Positions 18,136 to 26,493 of a stretch of DNA of 64,000 nt are shown here, piece by piece. The number at the start of each line of letters is the position of its first letter. Positions within the stretch are counted from its first letter, which is position 1. Location: assembly GCF_022489065.1 (NCBI RefSeq), contig NZ_JAKVTW010000007.1, forward strand, positions 124,001 through 188,000, written 5' to 3'. The position numbers and the translations under genes are program-made. This stretch comes from Vreelandella neptunia (GTDB lineage: Bacteria; Pseudomonadota; Gammaproteobacteria; Pseudomonadales; Halomonadaceae). Below the pieces are notes generated by a model, which did no database searches, was not told the DNA's origin, and was given only the letters and a program-made list of their open reading frames with translations.

Positions 18136-19323
18136 ATGCAAGTTAGCGCCACGCCTAATGCTCACCCGCAGTTGGAAACCGCGATTTCACACCTCGCTGA
18201 CCTGATCGCTTACGACACAACCAGTGCTTACTCCAACCTTGAACTTATTCATCACATGGAGAAGTTCTTTACCAGTCTTGGTGCGGTCGTGACAGTGCTG
18301 CCAGATGAGAGCGGCAATAAAGCTAATTTGGTCGCCCGCCTGGGCCCAGCCGACGCGGCAGGCATCGCCCTCTCTGGCCATACCGATGTGGTACCCGCTA
18401 ATCCAAAGAGCTGGAACAGCGACCCTTTTAAAATGGAGCAGCGCGGCAGTCGCTTGTTTGGTCGTGGCACCTGCGATATGAAAGGCTTTGCAGCCTGTGT
18501 TATGGCAGCGGCACCCGCTTTTGCCAACGGTGAACTGCAGCGCCCGTTCTATTTCTGCTTCTCCCACGATGAAGAAGTGGGCTGCTTGGGCGCCCCCGCC
18601 ATTGCTCGTCACTTAGCCGAGCTCAAAGTACCACCGGCCCTGGCGATTATCGGCGAACCCAGCGAAATGAAACTGATCAATGGCCAGAAAGGTAAGATCG
18701 CAATGAGGGTAACGGTGCGCGGTGAAGGGGGACACTCATCGTTTTCTCCCCAGCATGTCAACGCGGTGGAGTATGCCTCGCGTATCATCACCATGATCGC
18801 CGAGCGATCACGACGATATGAGCAAGATGGCCCCTTTGATAATGATTTTACCGTTCCTCACGCTACTACCCTGACCACTATCATAGAAGGCGGCGTGGCG
18901 ACAAATGTGACACCGGATACCTGCAGCTTCACCTTTGAGCTACGCAGCATTGATCAGGACGCGGCCGCCACAGACATTCAAGCACTGATCAGCGATGTAG
19001 AGGCTGCCCTGCTCCCCGAAATGCAGCACCAATCTGAAGATTCAGCCATTGAGTGGCAAGAACTGTTTGCTTACCCCGCCATGGGCGACGCCACCAATAG
19101 CGAGATGTTCAAGCAGCTAGAACCCATTCTTCCCGAGCGTGGCGGCAAGGTCTCTTATGGGTCTGAAGGTGGTGTGTTCGAGATTGAGGGCGGCATTCCC
19201 TCAGTAATTCTTGGCCCTGGCTCTATTCGCCAAGCCCATAAGCCCGATGAGTTCATCGAAATTGATCAACTCAGCCACTGCTTAGCGTTCTTCGATGAGT
19301 TAAATGCGTGGATGAAACGCTAA
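18136..19323 (+). CDS. ArgE-family deacetylase (M20 metallopeptidase)
   Basis: A 395-residue M20 amidohydrolase closest in layout to acetylornithine deacetylase. Zinc ligands and catalytic residues are visible: SGHTDVVPA (His, Asp), FGRGTCDMKG (Asp), FSHDEEVGCLGA (the Glu pair), and GPGSIRQAHKPDEF (C-terminal His). The dimerisation domain lies between, with GGHSSFSP. It removes an acyl group from an amino acid. It follows the TTT permease by 35 nt, so it probably acts on the imported compound; whether it is the biosynthetic ArgE is open. Confidence 0.82.
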   Translation: MQVSATPNAHPQLETAISHLADLIAYDTTSAYSNLELIHHMEKFFTSLGAVVTVLPDESGNKANLVARLGPADAAGIALSGHTDVVPANPKSWNSDPFKMEQRGSRLFGRGTCDMKGFAACVMAAAPAFANGELQRPFYFCFSHDEEVGCLGAPAIARHLAELKVPPALAIIGEPSEMKLINGQKGKIAMRVTVRGEGGHSSFSPQHVNAVEYASRIITMIAERSRRYEQDGPFDNDFTVPHATTLTTIIEGGVATNVTPDTCSFTFELRSIDQDAAATDIQALISDVEAALLPEMQHQSEDSAIEWQELFAYPAMGDATNSEMFKQLEPILPERGGKVSYGSEGGVFEIEGGIPSVILGPGSIRQAHKPDEFIEIDQLSHCLAFFDELNAWMKR

Positions 19324-19344
19324 CACTCCATGAATGGAAGTGGA

Positions 19345-20337
19345 TTATTTGGCATTCACTCGGTGAAGGGTTCCGCTTCCACTTTCAAAAGCATCGATAT
19401 TTGCAAGCGTGGTTTCGGCGATATTAGTGAGTGCTTCTGCTGTGAAAAAAGCCTGATGGCCGGTGATTAGCACATTATGGAAGGTCGTTAGACGCATAAA
19501 CTGATCATCGTTGATCACACCATGGGAGAGGTCTTCGAAGAACAGCTGTTCCTCCTCTTCATAAACATCCAAGCCCAAGCGGCCGATTTTGCCGCTTTTC
19601 AAGCCTGTAATTACGGCTTGGGTATCGACCACTCTTCCTCGGCCGGTGTTGATTATCATCACGCCGTCTTTCATTTGCGCGATGGCCTCGGCATCAATCA
19701 AATGGTTAGTCTCAGTGGTTAAGGGACAGTGCAGTGAAATAATATCGGCGCTTTCATACAGTGTGGCTAGCGGTACGTATTCCACAAACGGTTTAGCGTC
19801 AGGATTAGGTAACGGATCACTGGCCACTATGCGGCAGCCAAAACCATGCATGATATCGGCAAAGATCAAGCCAATTTGCCCAGTGCCTATCACGCCCACC
19901 GTTTTCTCATACAGATCAAATCCCAACAGCCCGTCTAGGGCGAAGTTGCCTTCTCGCACACGGTTATAGGCGCGATAGGTCATGCGATTTAGACTTAACA
20001 CTAAGGCGACCGCGTGCTCTGCAACGGCGTGAGGGGAGTAGGCGGGCACTCGCGCAACCGTTATGCCTAATCGTTCTGCAGCCGCTAGATCGACATGGTT
20101 GAAACCCGCTGAACGCAGCGCCACTAACCGTGTGCCACTGCTATGCAACTGCTCTAACACGGCAGCATCAAGGCAATCATTAACAAAGGCGCAAACCGCG
20201 TCAAAACCGTTGGCCAAGGGAGCCGTATCGACCGTTAGGCGTGCGTCAAAAAAACTTAAGGAGTGGCGCTCTGCCGCGTTAGCGCGCATGAGAAACGTGC
20301 GGTCGTAGGCTTTGGCACTAAACACAGCAATGCGCAT
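19345..20337 (-). CDS. ldhA: D-lactate dehydrogenase-like 2-hydroxyacid dehydrogenase
   Basis: A 330-residue NAD-dependent D-2-hydroxyacid dehydrogenase of LdhA type, reducing pyruvate to D-lactate. The NAD loop is [10 protein letters not shown], the substrate Arg is in [10 protein letters not shown] and INTGRGRVV, the Glu is in GLDVYEEE, and the catalytic His is in TGHQAFFT. N-terminal AYDRTFL matches the LdhA group. It converges on the argE-like gene with only a 21-nt gap and is transcribed from just below the candidate sRNA terminator. The exact substrate is not proven. Confidence 0.85.
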   Translation of the reverse strand: MRIAVFSAKAYDRTFLMRANAAERHSLSFFDARLTVDTAPLANGFDAVCAFVNDCLDAAVLEQLHSSGTRLVALRSAGFNHVDLAAAERLGITVARVPAYSPHAVAEHAVALVLSLNRMTYRAYNRVREGNFALDGLLGFDLYEKTVGVIGTGQIGLIFADIMHGFGCRIVASDPLPNPDAKPFVEYVPLATLYESADIISLHCPLTTETNHLIDAEAIAQMKDGVMIINTGRGRVVDTQAVITGLKSGKIGRLGLDVYEEEEQLFFEDLSHGVINDDQFMRLTTFHNVLITGHQAFFTAEALTNIAETTLANIDAFESGSGTLHRVNAK

Positions 20338-20460
20338 GGCGCGGTTCTCCCGTTAAAAACGTAAGAGTGCAGCTACAGAGACAGCATAGGCGACTGGAGA
20401 GACGCAGGCAGCCTATATTCAGCGGAGCATGAAATAAACGGGTAAATGTGCGGGGCCTAG
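20338..20460. other. Gap upstream of ldhA-like gene
   Basis: Upstream leader of the D-lactate dehydrogenase-like gene. No gene is seen. The rest of the 20338-20674 gap is occupied by the candidate sRNA, its promoter and its terminator. Confidence 0.5.
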
Positions 20461-20489
20461 AAAAAAGAAAGCCGCTCCAGAGGAGCGGC
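20461..20489 (-). terminator. Intrinsic terminator of candidate sRNA
   Basis: A perfect 8-bp stem GCCGCTCC (20471-20478) / GGAGCGGC (20482-20489) with a 3-nt loop is followed on the minus strand by TTTCTTTTTTC. A shorter T-run (CTTTTT) precedes the stem. It lies 186 nt downstream of the AEC gene stop and is better explained by the sRNA than as that gene's terminator. Confidence 0.88.
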
Positions 20490-20595
20490 AAAAAGACCGT
20501 GACTAGCAATGAGAGGGAGAAACCATGACCGTAAACTGGCGCTGATTCTTAAATCACCAGCTGTCTTGGCTGCCAGCGTCTCATCAAACGCTGAC
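20461..20595 (-). ncRNA. Candidate Fur-regulated trans-acting small RNA (~135 nt)
   Basis: Read on the minus strand, a well-formed promoter (20602-20630) is followed by a transcript that lacks a plausible reading frame. Its parts are: a 5' hairpin (GTCAGCGT, 8-nt loop, ACGCTGGC; 20594-20572); a second hairpin (CTGG, TGATT, loop TAAG, AATCA, GCG bulge, CCAG; about 20561-20537); an unpaired stretch with the C/U-rich core TTTCTCCCTCTC complementary to Shine-Dalgarno sequences; and a GC-rich terminator with the tail TTTCTTTTTTC. This is the usual layout of Hfq-dependent base-pairing RNAs. I do not recognise it as a named family. Confidence 0.6.
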
Positions 20596-20601
20596 AATCA
20601 C

Positions 20602-20630
20602 ACTGTAATAGTTCTCATTTACCACGTCAA
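20602..20630 (-). promoter_or_regulatory. Sigma70 promoter with overlapping Fur-box-like site
   Basis: On the minus strand, TTGACG (20630-20625, 5/6 to consensus), a 17-nt spacer and TACAGT (20607-20602, 4/6) form a good promoter. The 19-mer at 20622-20604 (GTAAATGAGAACTATTACA) matches the Fur consensus at 12 of 19 positions and covers the spacer and -10, as expected for repression by Fe-Fur. It starts only 45 nt after the AEC gene stop. Confidence 0.6.
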
Positions 20631-20674
20631 TACAAATACGAATATTTTTTATTTACTTTCTTGAGGCGCAAAGA

Positions 20675-21589
20675 TTACCCCACTAATTGCAGCCAAAATG
20701 GGAGGGTGAGCATGGCTAAGAGAGTTTGTCCGGTGATAATGGCCGCCATCAACTCAGCGTCGCCACCCAACTGACGGGCTAAAATATAGGCAGACGTAGC
20801 GGTGGGCAGCGCTGCAAACAGGAGCGCCACGTCGCGACTGACCGGATCCAGTTGCAACACCCACGTTAACCCCAATACCAGCGCGGGCATGAGCAGTAGC
20901 TTAACGCTATTGGTGGCCAGCACACCGCGGTCAATGCGTAACAGCGCCGCCGGGCGCAGCGCCACGCCCACTGCCACCAGCCCCAGCGGCAAAGCCGCAC
21001 GCCCCAGTAGCTCCACCGTATCTTGACTCCAGCCTGGCAAACCAACGCCCGAAAGGTTCAGGCCAATGCCCGCCAGGCAGGCTAGAATCAGCGGGTTTTT
21101 AATTAGCGCCATGGCACTTTTACCTACGCTAGCTCCGCCGAGTGTGCCAGCGGCGACAAAGCTTGTCACGCACATCACGTTAACCACCGGTACCATCAAG
21201 GCCACGGCCACCGCAGCGGTGGTCGCACCCACACTGCCATGGAGAGCAGCAGCGCCTGCAACGCCTACATAAGTGTTAAAGCGTACCGCACCTTGAAACA
21301 CCGAGGTAAACGCAGCGGGAGTAAGCTGGAGCCAGCCGCGCAAACGCCATAGTAGTAAGCCAAATAGCGCCATCGCGCCAAGCAGCACCAGCGCTAAACG
21401 GCCGACCGGCACTTGGCTCACATCGGCAGTCGCCAACGTTCCTACCAGCATCGCGGGAAACAGCACAAAATAGATCAGCCGCTCCATCTGTGGCCAAAAG
21501 GTGTCGCTAGGCCAACGCCAATAGCCGAGAACGGCGCCCAATAAGATCAATAGAAACAGTGGGCCTAAAGCGCCAGTGATACTCTCCAT
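20675..21589 (-). CDS. AEC-family transporter (auxin efflux carrier type)
   Basis: A 304-residue membrane protein with about ten helices of the AEC family (malonate/auxin efflux, PF03547). It begins MESITGALGPLFLLILLGAVLGY, has VMVPVVNVMCVTSF in the first half with KNPLILACLAGIGLNLSG, and ends with ALPTATSAYILARQLGGD, all typical. The start at 21589 has AAGGGA 6 nt upstream; the frame from 21637 has none. Bacterial members move small carboxylates. It is divergent from the SCO unit. The substrate is unknown. Confidence 0.85.
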   Translation of the reverse strand: MESITGALGPLFLLILLGAVLGYWRWPSDTFWPQMERLIYFVLFPAMLVGTLATADVSQVPVGRLALVLLGAMALFGLLLWRLRGWLQLTPAAFTSVFQGAVRFNTYVGVAGAAALHGSVGATTAAVAVALMVPVVNVMCVTSFVAAGTLGGASVGKSAMALIKNPLILACLAGIGLNLSGVGLPGWSQDTVELLGRAALPLGLVAVGVALRPAALLRIDRGVLATNSVKLLLMPALVLGLTWVLQLDPVSRDVALLFAALPTATSAYILARQLGGDAELMAAIITGQTLLAMLTLPFWLQLVG

Positions 21590-21695
21590 TTGCGTCCCTT
21601 TTGCCTGCGACATCCCAGCACAGCGATATCGGCACAATTACTGTTACCATGGCGACAACTCCCCGCCTCACGGCTTGCGTAGCGATTATTCTGCC

Positions 21696-22199
21696 ATGAA
21701 GATGATATCAAAACCTGCATACCCAGCGGGCTTCCCCGCTTTAAGGGTACTGATACTGGTCACTGGTTTAGCACTGGCGGCCTGTGCATGGTACGCCTTT
21801 GCCCATTGGCTGCACCAAGACAGTGATGTGACCTGGTTTCCACCCGCTTCAAGCTGCAACCTGCATGCAGCGCCTTGTTCTGCCACATTAGGCGATAAGG
21901 GCCGCATCACTCTCCGTGTTCAAGCGGATGGGCGGATTGACGCATTAGAGATATTACCACTGGAAGTCGAGGTCGATGGTGTGACGGCCACTCAGGTTGA
22001 CGTCGATTTTGTGGGCAGGGACATGGACTTAGGCCTGCACCGTTTTGCCCTCAGCGCCAGTACCCCAGGCCACTTTGAAGGCCAGGGCCAAGTAGGGATT
22101 TGCACCCAGAATGTTATGCCCTGGCGAGCGCGTGTCATACTGGACACCGCAGAGGGTAAAGTCGGCAGCTGGTTCGATTTTGACGTGATTCGGAGTTAA
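21696..22199 (+). CDS. Membrane-anchored protein, possibly YtkA/FixH-like, paired with SCO
   Basis: A 167-residue protein I cannot assign firmly. It has one N-terminal membrane helix (about residues 15-37) and a periplasmic part with two Cys (SSCNLHAAPCSA) and a beta-rich domain reading FVGRDMDLGLHRFAL...GHFEGQGQVGIC...MPWRARVIL. This resembles the YtkA/FixH immunoglobulin-like fold used by small copper-handling proteins, but that is inference. It ends 5 nt before the SCO gene, so the two are co-transcribed and probably work together in cytochrome oxidase copper supply or redox sensing. The start ATG lacks a clear ribosome site. Confidence 0.55.
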   Translation: MKMISKPAYPAGFPALRVLILVTGLALAACAWYAFAHWLHQDSDVTWFPPASSCNLHAAPCSATLGDKGRITLRVQADGRIDALEILPLEVEVDGVTATQVDVDFVGRDMDLGLHRFALSASTPGHFEGQGQVGICTQNVMPWRARVILDTAEGKVGSWFDFDVIRS

Positions 22200-22204
22200 C
22201 GCAC

Positions 22205-22798
22205 ATGGCAAGTAAATCGTTATGGATGGGCGCAGGAGTGGCTGCTGTATTAATCGTGGTCAGCGGCATCGTCCTCTATCAATACGCTTTCGCCCCCAAC
22301 AGTGACGAACCCGTGGGTGGGCCCGTAGAAATGCCCTCCACTCAGGGAGATTTCTCGTTGACCCAGTTGGATGACGACCAACTCGCCATTCTGTCGTTTG
22401 GTTACACCTACTGCCCCGATATCTGCCCAATGACGCAGTCGGTCAAACGCCAAGCCCTGGCCCAGCTCACTGATGCACAGCGCGAGCGTGTGGTGCCGGT
22501 GATGATTACCGTTGACCCTGAGCGCGACACGATTGAGCGCATGCAGGAGTACATGGGATTTTTCGGTGAGGAGTTTATTGGTGCGGTAGGCAGTCAGGCA
22601 CAGCTTGAAGATGTCGCTTCACGCTATGGCGTGATTTGGAGAAGAGTCGAAGCACCGGATTCAGCAATGGCTTACACCATTGATCACAGCGCCTCGCTTT
22701 TTTTAGTCAACAGCGAGGGTGACATTCTTCAGCGGGTACTCTACTCGCCCACCCCCCATGGCTTAGTCTCGGCATTGGAGAGTGAACTGGGCGGTTAG
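22205..22798 (+). CDS. SCO1/SenC-family copper chaperone
   Basis: A 197-residue thioredoxin-fold protein anchored by one N-terminal helix (residues 8-28), facing the periplasm. The copper-binding motif is FGYTYCPDICP (Cys70, Cys74), with the third ligand His161 in YTIDHS. SCO proteins deliver copper to, or keep reduced the Cys pair of, the CuA site of cytochrome c oxidase. It is co-transcribed with the upstream anchored protein. No oxidase genes are nearby, so its target is elsewhere in the genome. It converges on the esterase gene with a 5-nt gap and no terminator. Confidence 0.9.
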   Translation: MASKSLWMGAGVAAVLIVVSGIVLYQYAFAPNSDEPVGGPVEMPSTQGDFSLTQLDDDQLAILSFGYTYCPDICPMTQSVKRQALAQLTDAQRERVVPVMITVDPERDTIERMQEYMGFFGEEFIGAVGSQAQLEDVASRYGVIWRRVEAPDSAMAYTIDHSASLFLVNSEGDILQRVLYSPTPHGLVSALESELGG

Positions 22799-22803
22799 TC
22801 CGC

Positions 22804-23889
22804 TCACTCTGATCCGCTTTCGGGAGCAGCTTGCAAACGATCCAGCATCGCCATTAACGCGCCCATCTGGGTACCGTTACGGGTATCGTGCTGAGGGCTT
22901 AGTTGCCACGTACTTTCAGCAAACCCCCACCAGTCCCAGCAGCCTTGCGGGTTCGCCATACTGCTTTCGGCCTGGGGATAAAGCACAATTTGCTGATGAT
23001 CCGATGCCCAGGCATTTAACCCTGTGTAACGCACAAACGTATCGCCAATGGCCTCTACATTCATTTGGCAACCGTGCAGCGCTAGCGTCACTGGGCACTC
23101 GCCCGCTTCACACCCTTCGGGTATATACACGTAGCCGGTGTCAGCTAAGCCTTTTACCGCAAATTCAGATTGATCGAAGGCGATTAATTGACCGCCCTGC
23201 TCGCCATCACTGGGTATCTCACGCTCAGGGTAGAGCCAATTCATCATGTCACCGGCGATATCTTCATCGCAGGCAAGCACATAACTCCCGCCGCCCTGGC
23301 CGCAATCGCCCCACTCTTCCGGACCAGGCGATGCATCGTTAGGTAGGCGCACCGGCCAGCCGTGCCCCGCATCTTCACTACGCGCAACGCGCAACTGATC
23401 AGGAGAGGCAAGCCACCGTTCCCACTGTTCAGCCAGCAGGTCACCCAGCACGGGCTCTACCACCTCATCCTCTTCCCCATGCCATAAATAGGCTCTGAGC
23501 TGGCTAAGGTCTTCTGCGCTACCTACCTGTTCAAGTGCTAAGTAACGATTGTGACGACTCTCTAACTCGTCTAAGGCTGGCTCGCCGCGGCGGGTCATCA
23601 TGCATTGATTAAGCGCCAAGCTCAGCGAGCCTTGGGCACAGCTCCACGGCCCCGCCGCTAGCACCCCCACGCCGCTAAACCGCTCCGGCCAAGCAACCAC
23701 TAGCTGCGTCGCCATATAGCCGCCCGATGATACCCCCACCACGCTTGCTCGATCGACAGCAGCTCCCAAGGCGGGCAACTCGTCCGGCTCATCGGCTGTC
23801 TCAGCCTGGGCGCTCAGTGGTACACCTATGCCGATGCAAAGTAGCGCGTAAGCGATCGGGCGCGTCGTGAAGTGGGGGGCTGAGAGCAT
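22804..23889 (-). CDS. PHB depolymerase-like secreted esterase
   Basis: A 361-residue alpha/beta hydrolase with a signal peptide (about residues 1-29, ending AQAE). The nucleophile elbow is VGVSSGGYMAT and the His is probably in AGHGWPVR; a second part holds PVTLALHGCQMN and WDWWGFAES, segments characteristic of the poly(3-hydroxybutyrate) depolymerase / LpqC family. It probably hydrolyses short-chain hydroxyalkanoate esters or polymer outside the cytoplasm. The oxyanion-type HGC motif lies after the Ser elbow, a circular order also seen in some PHB depolymerases. It is followed upstream by the FKBP gene, 3 nt away. Confidence 0.78.
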   Translation of the reverse strand: MLSAPHFTTRPIAYALLCIGIGVPLSAQAETADEPDELPALGAAVDRASVVGVSSGGYMATQLVVAWPERFSGVGVLAAGPWSCAQGSLSLALNQCMMTRRGEPALDELESRHNRYLALEQVGSAEDLSQLRAYLWHGEEDEVVEPVLGDLLAEQWERWLASPDQLRVARSEDAGHGWPVRLPNDASPGPEEWGDCGQGGGSYVLACDEDIAGDMMNWLYPEREIPSDGEQGGQLIAFDQSEFAVKGLADTGYVYIPEGCEAGECPVTLALHGCQMNVEAIGDTFVRYTGLNAWASDHQQIVLYPQAESSMANPQGCWDWWGFAESTWQLSPQHDTRNGTQMGALMAMLDRLQAAPESGSE

Positions 23890-23892
23890 CGC

Positions 23893-24573
23893 TTATTCGA
23901 CGCCTAACAGTTCAACGCGGAACGTCAATACTTCATTGGGTCCGATAGGCCCTTGACCATTTTCGCCGTAGGCAATATCAGCAGGGATGTATAGCATCCA
24001 GCTATCGCCAACGCTCATCATCTGCAGCGCTTCCTGCCAGCCTTCGATCACTTGGTTGGTTTGGAAGCTGACAGATTCGCCGCGCTCAAAGGAGCTATCA
24101 AACACCGTGCCGTCAAGCAGCATGCCTTCGTAGTTCACTTCAACCGTGTCTTCCGGGCCAGGTGTCGCGCCATCGCCCGACTCAAGCACTTCATACTGAA
24201 GGCCAGAATCCGTTACGGTCACTTCTTCGCGTTCAGCGTTCTCAGCGAGGAAAGCTTCACCCTCTTCAAGATTGTTCTGAGCCATTTCCTCGGCTTCCGC
24301 TTCGCGCGCTTGCATTGACTGCTCTTGGAAGTCCATTAGCGCCTGCGTCATCTCTTCTTCTGTCAACGCCAAGTCATTGCCTTCAAAAACATCGCTCATG
24401 CCGTCGTTAAACGCTTCTAAGTCGAGGTCTTCGATGTCCGCCTGCATACTTTCACCCAGGGTGACACCCAGGCTATAAGCCAAGCGCTGTTCATCGGTTT
24501 CTGGCGCTGCCGCTGCAAAAGGGGCAACCAAAAGCAAACCCGTCAGAGCCGTTGTAGAGAGCAGTAGTTTCAT
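23893..24573 (-). CDS. FKBP-type peptidyl-prolyl cis-trans isomerase, periplasmic
   Basis: A 226-residue Mip/FkpA-type isomerase. It has a signal peptide (residues 1-22), a Glu-rich helical dimerisation region (about 25-115), and an FKBP domain (about 120-226) with VEVNYEGMLLDGTVFDSSFERGE, VIEGWQEALQMM and IPADIAYGENG. It assists folding of periplasmic and outer-membrane proteins. The very acidic composition is usual for extracytoplasmic proteins of halophiles. It is 3 nt upstream of the esterase gene on the same strand and probably co-transcribed. Confidence 0.9.
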   Translation of the reverse strand: MKLLLSTTALTGLLLVAPFAAAAPETDEQRLAYSLGVTLGESMQADIEDLDLEAFNDGMSDVFEGNDLALTEEEMTQALMDFQEQSMQAREAEAEEMAQNNLEEGEAFLAENAEREEVTVTDSGLQYEVLESGDGATPGPEDTVEVNYEGMLLDGTVFDSSFERGESVSFQTNQVIEGWQEALQMMSVGDSWMLYIPADIAYGENGQGPIGPNEVLTFRVELLGVE

Positions 24574-24634
24574 GAAAGATCCTTTTATCTTTTATATAAC
24601 GGCGCTGAACGCCAAATCAGTGTTACGCAAAGAC

Positions 24635-24679
24635 TAACACCCACTGCCCCGAGCTGCATCTTCCAGGGAGTGGGTGTTA
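24635..24679 (-). terminator. Possible terminator after teaD
   Basis: An 11-bp perfect stem TAACACCCACT (24635-24645) / AGTGGGTGTTA (24669-24679) with a 23-nt loop that itself can pair. The minus-strand tail (GTCTTTGCG) is only weakly T-rich, so termination is uncertain. Confidence 0.45.
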
Positions 24680-24714
24680 ATAAGACCACAAAATGAGAGA
24701 GAGGTTTAGCGCGT

Positions 24715-25158
24715 TTAGACAACCAGCGTAGGACAGTGCGCCGCGCCGGCAACGCGCTGAGAGACGCTACCCAGCAGCGGGTTCTTCTCGCCGTTGGTGC
24801 CCTGGGCACCGATCACGATTAGATCGCACTCCCGCTTACGAGCAAAACGTACAATAATCCGCGAGGGGCGCCCGCCTTTAACAAAGGCGCGCACCCGGGA
24901 GCCATCAGCCCCCAATTCAATAGCATGCGATTTCGCGTGCACGGCGATCTCCGTGGCGTACTCCTTCAACGCATCGTCTGGAATATCCAGCTGATTCGGC
25001 CTCACCATGGAAAGCGAGGCTTCCAACAGGCTGTGATGTTTAAACACGCACAGCAGGTAAAGCTCGGCACCCGTTAGCATATGCAAGCCCACCGCTTTCT
25101 CCAGCGCCCTTAGGGCGCCTTTTGATCCATCCACCGGGACTAAAATGCGATTAAACAT
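24715..25158 (-). CDS. teaD: Universal stress protein TeaD
   Basis: A 147-residue UspA-type protein. The ATP-binding signature is [15 protein letters not shown] near the C-terminus, and the start is [15 protein letters not shown]. Segments such as [17 protein letters not shown] and FVKGGRPSR agree with what I remember of H. elongata TeaD, the ATP-binding protein that modulates ectoine uptake by TeaABC. It follows teaC by 21 nt at the end of the tea operon, the same arrangement. Confidence 0.93.
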   Translation of the reverse strand: MFNRILVPVDGSKGALRALEKAVGLHMLTGAELYLLCVFKHHSLLEASLSMVRPNQLDIPDDALKEYATEIAVHAKSHAIELGADGSRVRAFVKGGRPSRIIVRFARKRECDLIVIGAQGTNGEKNPLLGSVSQRVAGAAHCPTLVV

Positions 25159-25179
25159 TCGCGTACTCCTTGTGGCTGT

Positions 25180-26463
25180 TTAGCGGAAGGCAACGTCGCG
25201 CAGGAACAGCGCAATTTGCGGGAACATGATCAACAGGGCGGCCGCTAAAATCAGCATGAAAATAAACGGCGGAGTGCCTTTGATCACATCCCAATAGGGG
25301 CGTTTAAAGATCGCAATGGCGGTAAATATATCGCACCCAAAGGGCGGCGTTGCCGAACCTATCGCCACTTGTAGCGTTATCAAAATACCCACCAGTACGG
25401 GATCCAAGCCCGTTGCGGCAATCGCCGGTGCGAAAATCGGTGTTAGCACCAGGATGACCACGATAGGGTCAACGAACATGCACGCCACAAAGAAGGAGAT
25501 ACAGATGGCAATCAGCACGCCCGTCGGCCCGGCGTCATTGACCCCCACTGCTTCCAGGATCATCTGGGGGATCTGGGCAAACGAAATAATCCACGAGAAA
25601 CCATTGCCGACGGCAACCAGAATGAACACTACCGCGGTGATCAAGCCGGTTGATTTTGCAATGGCATAAATATCGTTCATTTTCAGCGAGCGGAAGACCA
25701 CAAACTCAAGCAAAACGGCATACAGCACGCAGGCAGCAGCGGCTTCCGTTGGGCTGAAAATACCGCCATAAATACCGCCAACAATAATCACCGGGAAACC
25801 GAGTGGCCACAGTGCTTGCTGCACGGCCACAGCACGCTGCTTCCAGCTTGATTTTGGTTCGGTGGGTACGTCTTTTACGATGGCGTAAATAATGCTGTAA
25901 GCCGAAAACATCATCAGAATCATCAAGCCTGGGCCAATCCCGGCAATAAACAGCTCGCCGATGGATGTGCCTGAGATAACCCCGTAAATAATCATGCCGA
26001 TACTGGGCGGAATTAAAAACGCGATGTCGCTGGCATTAATGATCAGCGCCAGCGTAAACGAGTCAGAGTAGCCCGCTTTCAGCATTTTCGGGCGCAGTGG
26101 TGAGCCTACAGCCACCACCGTTGCTTGAGTTGAGCCCGAAACGGCGCCAAACAGCGTGCATGAGGCTGCGGTGCTCACCGCCAAACCACCTTTGATATGA
26201 CCGATAAACGACATCACCATATCAATTAAGCGGTTCGCGGATTGCCCGCGGGTCATGATGTCGGCAGCAAGAATAAACATCGGCACGGCAATCAGTGAAG
26301 CGGGTCGTATCCCTGCCATCATTTGCTGGATTAGCGTATCCATCTGACCGAAGCCGTTAAACATCATATAGAAGCCAATTACCGCAGCGGTAATCAGCGG
26401 GATCATCATAGGAAAGCCCAGCAACAGCAGGGCAATCATAGTGGAGACCATTATTGTCGTCAT
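25180..26463 (-). CDS. teaC: Ectoine TRAP transporter large permease TeaC
   Basis: DctM-type subunit, 427 residues with about twelve membrane helices. It carries the TRAP signatures GFPMMIPLITA, ILAADIMTRGQSANRL, FLIPPSIGMIIYG and SATPPFGCDIF. With TeaB it forms the Na+-dependent channel that recovers ectoine and hydroxyectoine leaking from or present outside the cell. The start MTTIMV matches the H. elongata protein from memory. It lies 30 nt after teaB. Confidence 0.93.
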   Translation of the reverse strand: MTTIMVSTMIALLLLGFPMMIPLITAAVIGFYMMFNGFGQMDTLIQQMMAGIRPASLIAVPMFILAADIMTRGQSANRLIDMVMSFIGHIKGGLAVSTAASCTLFGAVSGSTQATVVAVGSPLRPKMLKAGYSDSFTLALIINASDIAFLIPPSIGMIIYGVISGTSIGELFIAGIGPGLMILMMFSAYSIIYAIVKDVPTEPKSSWKQRAVAVQQALWPLGFPVIIVGGIYGGIFSPTEAAAACVLYAVLLEFVVFRSLKMNDIYAIAKSTGLITAVVFILVAVGNGFSWIISFAQIPQMILEAVGVNDAGPTGVLIAICISFFVACMFVDPIVVILVLTPIFAPAIAATGLDPVLVGILITLQVAIGSATPPFGCDIFTAIAIFKRPYWDVIKGTPPFIFMLILAAALLIMFPQIALFLRDVAFR

Positions 26464-26493
26464 AGCTATTCCCCTAGAGTGCAGTGCTGTGCG

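Noticed and set aside
20521-20546. Plus-strand Shine-Dalgarno-like GAGAGGGAG followed by ATG in the candidate sRNA region
   Set aside because: It opens only six codons before a stop, and the purine run is simply the complement of the C/U-rich core of the minus-strand RNA.
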